Assembly (NCBI RefSeq): GCF_044464525.1 | Contig: NZ_JBIQLE010000016.1 | Location: 27,480-91,479 of the forward strand | DNA from: Pusillimonas sp044464525 | GTDB lineage: Bacteria > Pseudomonadota > Gammaproteobacteria > Burkholderiales > Burkholderiaceae_B | Reading direction: 5' to 3' | Length of the DNA stretch: 64,000 bases | Part shown: piece after piece, positions 58,107 to 64,000 of the stretch | Layout of the letters: each line of letters opens with the position of its first letter | Numbering within the stretch: position 1 is the stretch's first letter | Position numbers and translations under genes: made by a program | Notes under the pieces: generated by a model | Database searches by the model: none | Seen by the model: the letters and a program-made list of their open reading frames with translations, nothing else | Told to the model about the DNA's origin: nothing

Positions 58107-58604
58107 TCAAAGCATTATCGGCCGATCGGGCAATTCGTTGACGTTTTCAAGGCTGCCGGAAGGCGGGCAATACCGTGCGCACATGGCTTCGATATCGTCC
58201 ACCGCCATCAACACACCCTCTACGTAAGAGCCCCTACGCAGGTTTTCGCGCAAGCGGTCGCATATCTTCTGCAACGCTTCCCCAGGGGCCGCGACGCCTC
58301 GGTCGGCGATAAGTTCGATACTGTGGCGGTCGAGCGCCAGGTAAAGCAACACCCCCGTGTTCAATGGGGTATCCCAGACACGCAATTTGCCGAACACTTC
58401 GAGCGCACGCGCATGGCTGTCGGGCTCGTGCGCCGGCGAGACAGCCTCGACGGCAAGCATCAGTTCTCCGAAATGCGTGCGCTCGCATTCAGCAATGCGC
58501 TGGGCGATCTGCTCGAGCACCGCTGACGTGAAATGCCGCCGGCGCAGGAATTGGCCCTCGATGCTTCCCCAGCCCGTCAGTTGCCTCCAGTTGCTAACGC
58601 GCAC
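58107..58604 (-). CDS. TPM domain protein, short cytosolic form
   Basis: 165 residues from GTG at 58604, chosen because GGAG lies seven bases upstream; a TTG at 58634 also opens the frame. TPM_phosphatase-type domain with HFTSAVLEQIAQRIAECER, GELMLAVEA, LRVWDTPLNTGVLLYLALD and IELIADRGV. It lacks the signal and membrane parts of the neighbouring TPM protein. Part of the lemA-TPM-TPM module, possibly involved in membrane protein or envelope maintenance. Confidence 0.85.
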   Translation of the reverse strand: MRVSNWRQLTGWGSIEGQFLRRRHFTSAVLEQIAQRIAECERTHFGELMLAVEAVSPAHEPDSHARALEVFGKLRVWDTPLNTGVLLYLALDRHSIELIADRGVAAPGEALQKICDRLRENLRRGSYVEGVLMAVDDIEAMCARYCPPSGSLENVNELPDRPIML

Positions 58605-58649
58605 GTGGCACTCCGTCGAAATACAGACCAACAAATGAATGAGCCATAG

Positions 58650-59570
58650 CTACCATCGCCCCGAGGCGCCACCGCCGCCGCTCGATCCGCCACCGCCGCC
58701 AAACCCACCGCCGAAGCCGCCGCCCCCGAAACCACCACGGCCCGAGGGCCCTCCTAGTCCGCCGATGATGCCGCCCCGGCGCGAGGCTTGCGCACCGTTT
58801 ACCCCAGCCACCCTTGAGCGCAAGGCCAGGCTGATCAAGAAGGCGGCCATGGCGCCAAGCGCCGCAAAAATAACGCTGCCGAAAATCAGATAGACAGCCA
58901 CGGCCACAGCGGCCACCGCAATAATGGGAGGCAGCGCAAGCGCCAGAATGAACAATGTTGCGATGAACGCGAAAATATCGCCGGTCTCGGAAGATTCTTC
59001 AAGCAACGGCGCGGGAAGATCTTCACCTTCGACCAATGCAATAAGGCCGGCAACTCCGGCTTCGACTCCCCCCGCGAAATCGCCCTGTTGGAACCGGGGC
59101 GCCACCTGTTCACGGATGATGCGGCCGGCAAGAAGATCTGGCACGGCGCCTTCCAGGCCATAGCCCACCTCGATGCGCAGCTGCCGGTCGTCTTTGGCGA
59201 TGAGGAACAGAATGCCGTCGTCGACCGCCTCGCGGCCCAGCTTCCATTGCTCGAACGCCCGCACGGCGTATTGCTCGATGGCCTCGTCACCGGTGGTGGG
59301 GATCATCAAGACGGCGATCTGCGCGCCCTTGCGCTGTTCAAGATCGGCAAGCGACTGCGTAAGCCGCGCTTGCGTTGCCGCATCAAGCGTACCCGTCATG
59401 TCGGTGACGCGCTGCTGCAGCGGCGGAATAGCCTGTTCCTGGGCCATGGCCGGCAAAGCCAACACCAGCCATGCCAGTAGCCAGGCAAGCATCCACAGGC
59501 CTGGATACTTTGACGGGCCGAACGAAACGCTTTGGCCGGCTGCGCGCCCGCGCGCAAGACTGTTATGCAC
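58650..59570 (-). CDS. TPM domain membrane protein, YgcG-like
   Basis: About 306 residues from GTG at 59570, which has GGATAGGG upstream; ATGs at 59594 and 59492 are alternatives. Hydrophobic LWMLAWLLAWLVLALPAMA is a signal peptide; the periplasmic TPM domain follows (RVTDMTGTLD, GAQIAVLMIPTTGDEAIEQ, NDGILFLIAKDDRQLRIEVGYGLEG). Two membrane helices and a glycine-rich tail (GGFGGGGFGGGFGGGGGSSG) end it. Immediately downstream of lemA, the common pairing. Confidence 0.88.
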   Translation of the reverse strand: MHNSLARGRAAGQSVSFGPSKYPGLWMLAWLLAWLVLALPAMAQEQAIPPLQQRVTDMTGTLDAATQARLTQSLADLEQRKGAQIAVLMIPTTGDEAIEQYAVRAFEQWKLGREAVDDGILFLIAKDDRQLRIEVGYGLEGAVPDLLAGRIIREQVAPRFQQGDFAGGVEAGVAGLIALVEGEDLPAPLLEESSETGDIFAFIATLFILALALPPIIAVAAVAVAVYLIFGSVIFAALGAMAAFLISLALRSRVAGVNGAQASRRGGIIGGLGGPSGRGGFGGGGFGGGFGGGGGSSGGGGASGRW

Positions 59571-59574
59571 GGCC

Positions 59575-60192
59575 CTATCCGTTTGTGCCCGCACCGGCAG
59601 GCACGTCGAACTTCACTTCCGGGTCTTGCATAATTTGATCCTGCCGGTCAACACCATAGTTGGGCAGCACGTCGTAACCGAACACCTTGGCCGTGATTAC
59701 GGTGGGGAACTGCCTGATATACACGTTATAAGCCTGGACAGCCTGCACGTAGCGGCCTCGCTCGGTGGCTATGCGGTTCTCGGTACCCTCGAGCTGCGTC
59801 ATCAGGTCGCGGAACAGACCGTCGCTTTTAAGCTGCGGATAATTTTCAGAGACCGCAATAAGGCGCGACAGCGCTGACGACAACTGGCTCTGCGCCTGCT
59901 CGAACTGCGCCATGAGCTGCGGGTTATCGAGGTCGTCGACGTTGATCTGTATGCTGCCAACCTTCGAACGCGCCTCGGTAACCTCGGTTAGCACGGTGCG
60001 CTCGTTGACCATGTATGCGTTGACAGAATTAACCAGCTTGGGCACCAGTTCGGCGCGACGCTCGTATTGATTAAGCGTTTGAGACCAAGCCGCTTTTACC
60101 TGCTCGTCAAGGCGCTGAATTTCGTTGTAGCCGCAGCCCGTAAGCACCATTGCAATAACCGGCGCCAAGAATAAAAGCAGTAGACGTTTCAT
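59575..60192 (-). CDS. lemA: LemA family lipoprotein
   Basis: 205 residues. Lipoprotein signal with lipobox LTGC (C20), then the LemA helical domain: IQRLDEQVKAAWSQTLNQYERR, LVPKLVNSVNAYM, PQLMAQFEQAQSQLSSALSRL, RGRYVQAVQAYN. A periplasmic, membrane-tethered helical protein of unclear function, usually with TPM proteins, as here. Divergent from rhlE over a 308-base region. Confidence 0.93.
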   Translation of the reverse strand: MKRLLLLFLAPVIAMVLTGCGYNEIQRLDEQVKAAWSQTLNQYERRAELVPKLVNSVNAYMVNERTVLTEVTEARSKVGSIQINVDDLDNPQLMAQFEQAQSQLSSALSRLIAVSENYPQLKSDGLFRDLMTQLEGTENRIATERGRYVQAVQAYNVYIRQFPTVITAKVFGYDVLPNYGVDRQDQIMQDPEVKFDVPAGAGTNG

Positions 60193-60500
60193 GAGTTGCA
60201 GTTCTCGTGTGTGAGTTACGGCTTGCTTGTTGATTGAAGGCTTGAGTTTAAAGCAGTTTCAGAGCCAGAAGCGTGTCGCCGTACGGCTCACAGGCCTTCG
60301 CGACATTTGCATATGGATTTAACCCTTTACGCCGGCGCTGGTTACAGTACAATAGTCGTTTCGCGCGCAACCAATCAGCGCGCAGCAGCAAGCGTTACTT
60401 CTTCGCCTTGCCTCTTCCGGCCACATAGGCCTCATTACTTTCCGTCCGCCTAGATTGGTGTCTCTCGACTCGAGCGATAGGCTGTCGCTGGAGTTATTTC
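60193..60500. other. lemA-rhlE intergenic region with a long rhlE leader
   Basis: No gene. It holds a promoter (see 60326-60353) for rhlE and presumably one for lemA. The predicted 140-base rhlE leader contains GCGCGC-N9-GCGCGC (60363-60383) near its 5' end and AGCGA/TCGCT (60473-60489) abutting the Shine-Dalgarno sequence. Confidence 0.55.
60326..60353 (+). promoter_or_regulatory. Putative rhlE promoter
   Basis: TTTACG (60326-60331) and TACAAT (60348-60353) are spaced by 16 bases, with predicted transcription start near 60360, about 140 bases ahead of the TTG start codon. Confidence 0.45.
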
Positions 60501-61859
60501 TTGAATACCCAAATTCCTTTTGCCTCCCTTGGGCTGGCCGAACCCCTTTTGCGTGCCATTGCCGACACCGGCTATACCGCGCCCACCCCGATCCAGGCCC
60601 AGGCCATACCCCAGGTCCTCAAAGGCGGCGACCTTTTAGCCGCCGCCCAGACCGGCACCGGCAAGACGGCCGGCTTCACCCTGCCCATACTGCATCGCCT
60701 GCTTGAAAAGCCTTTGGCCCAAGCCAAGGCGGGTCGTCCGCGCTGCCTGATCCTCACCCCCACGCGCGAGCTGGCGGCCCAGGTCGAAGAATCGGTGCGC
60801 ACCTACGGCATACACACTCGTATTCGCTCGATGGTGATGTTCGGCGGCGTCAACATCAATCCGCAAATCAACGCGCTGCGAAAGCCGCTGGACATTCTGG
60901 TGGCCACTCCGGGCCGCCTCCTGGACCATGCCCAACAAAAAACCGTAGATCTTTCCGGTGTGGAAATTCTGGTGCTGGACGAAGCCGACCGTATGCTGGA
61001 CATGGGCTTCATCCGTGACATCCGTCGCGTCCTGGCCATGCTGCCCAAGCAGCGCCAGAACCTGCTGTTCTCGGCCACGTTCTCAGACGAGATCCGCCAG
61101 TTGGCCAAGGGAGTGCTGGACAACCCCGAAGAAATTTCAGTCGCGCGTCGCAACACTGCCTCCGAGCTGGTAAGGCAGAGCATGGTCATGGTCGAGCAGG
61201 CGCACAAGCGCGACCTGCTCAGCCACATCATTCGCGAAAGCGGCTGGCATCAAGTGCTGGTCTTTACCCGCACCAAGCACGGCGCCAATCGTCTGGCCGA
61301 GAAGCTCGTCAAGGACGGGCTGACGGCCGCCGCCATCCATGGCAACAAGAGCCAGGCCGCCCGCACACGCGCGCTGAACGGCTTCAAGGAAGGCAAGGTC
61401 GCTGTGCTGGTCGCCACCGACATCGCGGCCCGCGGCATCGACATTGATCAGCTGCCGCATGTGGTCAATTTCGAACTGCCCAATGTGCCCGAGGATTACG
61501 TGCACCGCATCGGCCGAACCGGCCGCGCAGGCACCGAAGGCTCCGCCCTGTCGCTGGTCGACCGCACGGAAACCAAGTATCTGAGCGCGATCGAAAAGCT
61601 GATCAAACGGCCCATCGAGCGAGGCACGATCGAAGGCTGGACGCCCCCGGCGGTAACCGAGCCGCTCGACGAACGCGATTCGCACCCGCCACGTCGCAGC
61701 GGCCAAGGCCGCCCGCAAGGCCAGGCCAGGCGCCCCGCGCCCGGTGAAGCCGCCCGCCGCGGAGGCGCCGCACGTGGAGCCGGTCAGGCCAGGTCGGGCC
61801 GATCGAGCCAACCGCGAAACAGCTCGACGGGCGTCCGGCGCGACCCCGCGCGCACCTGA
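60501..61859 (+). CDS. rhlE: DEAD-box ATP-dependent RNA helicase RhlE
   Basis: 452 residues with a TTG start (GGAG eight bases upstream; no ATG fits). Q motif TPTPIQ, Walker A AQTGTGKT (49-56), PTRELAAQ, DEAD box VLDEADRMLDMGF, SAT motif FSATFSDEI and motif VI HRIGRTGRAG are all present. The C-terminal tail (from about 390) is Arg/Gly/Pro-rich and probably unstructured RNA-binding. RhlE remodels ribosomal RNA and mRNA structures, often at low temperature. Confidence 0.93.
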   Translation: MNTQIPFASLGLAEPLLRAIADTGYTAPTPIQAQAIPQVLKGGDLLAAAQTGTGKTAGFTLPILHRLLEKPLAQAKAGRPRCLILTPTRELAAQVEESVRTYGIHTRIRSMVMFGGVNINPQINALRKPLDILVATPGRLLDHAQQKTVDLSGVEILVLDEADRMLDMGFIRDIRRVLAMLPKQRQNLLFSATFSDEIRQLAKGVLDNPEEISVARRNTASELVRQSMVMVEQAHKRDLLSHIIRESGWHQVLVFTRTKHGANRLAEKLVKDGLTAAAIHGNKSQAARTRALNGFKEGKVAVLVATDIAARGIDIDQLPHVVNFELPNVPEDYVHRIGRTGRAGTEGSALSLVDRTETKYLSAIEKLIKRPIERGTIEGWTPPAVTEPLDERDSHPPRRSGQGRPQGQARRPAPGEAARRGGAARGAGQARSGRSSQPRNSSTGVRRDPART

Positions 61860-61946
61860 TGCGTCACGGCGCCCTTGGCGCCATGCATTGCACCGGCTTA
61901 GTTGCCGCCCTGAAGGCGGGACCGCTTAACAAGTAAAATCCCTCGC

Positions 61947-61968
61947 AGCCCGGCCCCGCCGGGCTTTT
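61947..61968 (+). terminator. Rho-independent terminator of rhlE
   Basis: AGCCCGGC and GCCGGGCT form a perfect 8-base stem with a CCC loop, followed by TTTTC. It sits 88 bases after the rhlE stop and 18 bases before the prfC ATG. Confidence 0.75.
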
Positions 61969-61986
61969 CACAACCGTTAATTATCG

Positions 61987-63585
61987 ATGACCATAGCCAA
62001 CGAAGTCGCACGCCGACGCACCTTCGCCATCATCTCCCACCCGGACGCGGGCAAGACCACGCTGACGGAAAAGCTCTTGCTGTTTGCGGGCGCAATCCAG
62101 ATCGCCGGCAGCGTCAAAGCACGCAAGGCCAGCCGCCATGCATCCTCCGACTGGATGGAGATTGAAAAGCAACGAGGCATTTCAGTAGCCTCCTCGGTGA
62201 TGCAGATGGAATACCGCGACTGCGTCATCAACCTGCTCGACACCCCCGGACACCAGGATTTCTCTGAAGACACCTATCGTGTGCTGACGGCGGTCGACGC
62301 CGCGCTCATGGTGCTGGATGCCGCCAACGGCGTCGAACCGCAGACCATCCGGCTGCTGCAAGTATGCCGCGCTCGAAACACTCCCATCATCACCTTCGTC
62401 AACAAGCTTGACCGTGAGGTGCAAGAGCCGCTGGATTTGCTCTCTGAGATCGAATCTCACCTGGGCATGGACACCACTCCGCTATCGTGGCCGGTGGGCA
62501 TGGGCCGTTCTTTCGGCGGGGTGGCCGACCTACGACGCAACCGCATGCGGGTCTTCAAAGCCGGGCAAGAGCGCCGCGGCGGCGAAGACGAAATCATCGA
62601 GGGTTTGGATAACCCCGTGATCGCCGAACGCTTTGGCGAGGCCTTCGCCAAGGCCGGCGAAGAGATCGAGCTGATTCAGGAAGCGTCTCCGCCCTTCGAT
62701 CACCAGGCTTTCCTGGAAGGCCGGCAAACGCCGGTATTCTTCGGGTCGGCCATCAACAATTTCGGCGTGCAGGAAGTACTGGACGCCCTGGTCGATTTCG
62801 CACCGCCCCCTGGCCCGCGCGAAGCGTTGCAGCGCCAAGTGCTCCCGGATGAAAAGAAGTTCAGCGGCGTCGTGTTCAAGGTGCAGGCCAATATGGACCC
62901 TGCACACCGCGACCGTGTGGCTTTTGTGCGCGTAAGCTCGGGCCGCTTCGAGCGCGGCATGCGTCTGAAAGTGGCGCGTACCGGCAAAGAGATACGCCCC
63001 AACAACGTTGTTTCGTTTCTATCGCAGCGCCGCGAGCTGGTGGACGAAGCCTACGCCGGGGACGTCATCGGCATACCCAACCACGGCGTACTGCATTTGG
63101 GCGACGTCCTTACCGAAGGCGAGACCTTGCAATTTACCGGACTGCCGTTTTTCGCACCCGAGCTGTTCCAGGCTGTGGAAGTCAAAGACCCATTACGCAT
63201 CAAGCAATTGCGCACCGGCCTGACTCAACTTGGGGAAGAAGGCGCCATCCAGGTCTTTAGACCCGAGGCCGCCGGCGGCGCCCTGTTGCTGGGCGCCGTG
63301 GGCCAGCTCCAGTTCGAGGTAGTGGCTCATCGGCTCAAGACCGAGTATGGGGTGGATGCCCGGATGATGCCTTCACGCTACAACATGGCGCGCTGGATTA
63401 CCTCAGACGACCCCAAAGAGCTGCGTCGATTCATGCAAGCCAATGCCGCCAACATCGCCTACGACGTGGTCGATGCCGTGGCCTTCCTGGCCGGATCCCC
63501 TGCGCAGCTGCGCGTGGCCCAAGAGCTTTACCCAGCTGTTCAATTCCATGCCATGCGCGAGCACGGCGGCCAAGTGTTCGCATAA
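61987..63585 (+). CDS. prfC: Peptide chain release factor 3
   Basis: 532 residues, normal RF3 length. Translational GTPase with G1 SHPDAGKTTLTEKLL, the RF3-specific SDWMEIEKQRGISV (G2), G3 DTPGHQDFSEDTYR, G4 NKLDRE, and C-terminal domains with LGAVGQLQFEVVAHRLKTEYG. It recycles RF1 and RF2 after termination. The rhlE terminator lies just upstream, so it must have its own promoter close by. Confidence 0.96.
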   Translation: MTIANEVARRRTFAIISHPDAGKTTLTEKLLLFAGAIQIAGSVKARKASRHASSDWMEIEKQRGISVASSVMQMEYRDCVINLLDTPGHQDFSEDTYRVLTAVDAALMVLDAANGVEPQTIRLLQVCRARNTPIITFVNKLDREVQEPLDLLSEIESHLGMDTTPLSWPVGMGRSFGGVADLRRNRMRVFKAGQERRGGEDEIIEGLDNPVIAERFGEAFAKAGEEIELIQEASPPFDHQAFLEGRQTPVFFGSAINNFGVQEVLDALVDFAPPPGPREALQRQVLPDEKKFSGVVFKVQANMDPAHRDRVAFVRVSSGRFERGMRLKVARTGKEIRPNNVVSFLSQRRELVDEAYAGDVIGIPNHGVLHLGDVLTEGETLQFTGLPFFAPELFQAVEVKDPLRIKQLRTGLTQLGEEGAIQVFRPEAAGGALLLGAVGQLQFEVVAHRLKTEYGVDARMMPSRYNMARWITSDDPKELRRFMQANAANIAYDVVDAVAFLAGSPAQLRVAQELYPAVQFHAMREHGGQVFA

Positions 63586-63659
63586 AACGCTTACATTCCG
63601 GGCGGAAGCGTACGGCGAACGTTCTATACTACCCAGGATAAAGTACACGAAGGTTTTTA

Positions 63660-64000
63660 ATGTCTTGGCGTTCAATTTTCGTAATTCTGGTGGTGGCGGC
63701 GGCAGCCTCGATCTGGGCCGGCCTGCGCCTGGGCGAATGGCTGGTAGCGCATGGGCCGGTCGCCACAGCCGCAACCCACCACGCCCCGCTCGTAACCGTG
63801 CCGGTGCTCGATGCAGACGGCAAGCCCTACACGGCCCAGCCACCGCAACCCCTGGTCGATGGCCGGCTGGCCGTTCCCGAGGGCCCGCCGCTCATCGCCT
63901 GGGAAATTCCCAAATCTTCGTTGGACGAAACCAAATCCAACCAGGTCATTGCGGTGGCAACCACCTCGATCACCATGGTTGAGGCCCAACAGATAGCCGC
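63660..64000 (+). CDS. Hypothetical membrane-anchored protein, cut by right edge
   Basis: First 113 codons only, from ATG at 63660 with GAAGG upstream and TATACT (63625-63630) as a possible -10. One N-terminal membrane helix (IFVILVVAAAASIWAGLRLG) is followed by a proline-rich periplasmic segment (VTVPVLDADGKPYTAQPPQP) and IAWEIPKSSLDETKSNQVI. I do not recognise a family. No frame interruption is seen up to the window end. Confidence 0.7.
   Translation, partial: MSWRSIFVILVVAAAASIWAGLRLGEWLVAHGPVATAATHHAPLVTVPVLDADGKPYTAQPPQPLVDGRLAVPEGPPLIAWEIPKSSLDETKSNQVIAVATTSITMVEAQQIA

Overview
This window looks like a chromosomal segment of a high-GC betaproteobacterium of the family Alcaligenaceae (Bordetella / Pusillimonas / Achromobacter relatives). 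The clues are the housekeeping order dacC-dat-ybeD-lipB, a CoaX/Baf-type pantothenate kinase beside birA, a Tad/Flp pilus operon, and a stretch rich in aromatic catabolism with family III CoA transferases and periplasmic binding proteins that lack transporter partners. No rRNA, tRNA, CRISPR array or insertion sequence was seen.

Layout. 0-3 kb: start of a Tad/Flp pilus operon on the minus strand (flp, cpaA, cpaB, partial cpaC) preceded by a LuxR-type response regulator. 3.2-8.8 kb: a compact mhp-type operon (mhpR divergent from mhpC-mhpA-mhpB plus a binding protein) for 3-(3-hydroxyphenyl)propionate-like phenols, with a near-canonical MhpR operator. 8.9-12.8 kb: glcDEF glycolate oxidase. 13-19.3 kb: a 2102-residue glycine-rich autotransporter with 17 copies of an AQS[V/I]GGGGG-type repeat. 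20-29.4 kb: a catabolic cluster headed by a NicX-type (2,5-dihydroxypyridine 5,6-dioxygenase family) enzyme with an alpha/beta hydrolase, an acyl-CoA-dehydrogenase-fold protein lacking the usual catalytic Glu, a flavin reductase, a binding protein, a quinone oxidoreductase, a feruloyl-CoA-synthetase-like ligase, a GST and a TetR regulator. 29.4-32 kb: two divergent MFS transporters. 32-35.8 kb: small membrane proteins and a DUF2868/DUF3482 pair. 35.9-46.1 kb: the most unusual region (next paragraph). 46-64 kb: housekeeping genes (lipA, a mannitol dehydrogenase family gene, waaC, waaA, galU, coaX, birA, dacC, dat, ybeD, lipB, two TPM proteins, lemA, rhlE, prfC and a partial gene).

The 35.9-46.1 kb island holds a six-gene minus-strand operon: 6-hydroxynicotinate-reductase family protein, UPF0280 protein (ApbE superfamily), two DUF1185 paralogues, an enamidase-like amidohydrolase and a family III CoA transferase. 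It is bracketed by two paralogous TetR regulators and accompanied by a 7Fe ferredoxin and an aldehyde dehydrogenase. The reductase and the enamidase correspond to two consecutive steps of nicotinate fermentation in Eubacterium barkeri. With the ferredoxin, dehydrogenase and CoA transferase they suggest a reductive N-heteroaromatic route ending at glutaryl-CoA in what is otherwise probably an aerobe. The UPF0280 and DUF1185 proteins have no known role; a flavin-transfer role for UPF0280 is a testable idea. Two nearly identical 16-base palindromes sit upstream of the operon, and related half-sites occur upstream of both TetR genes. The window therefore appears to carry both an oxidative (NicX-type) and a reductive (Hnr/enamidase-type) pyridine-ring cluster about 12 kb apart.
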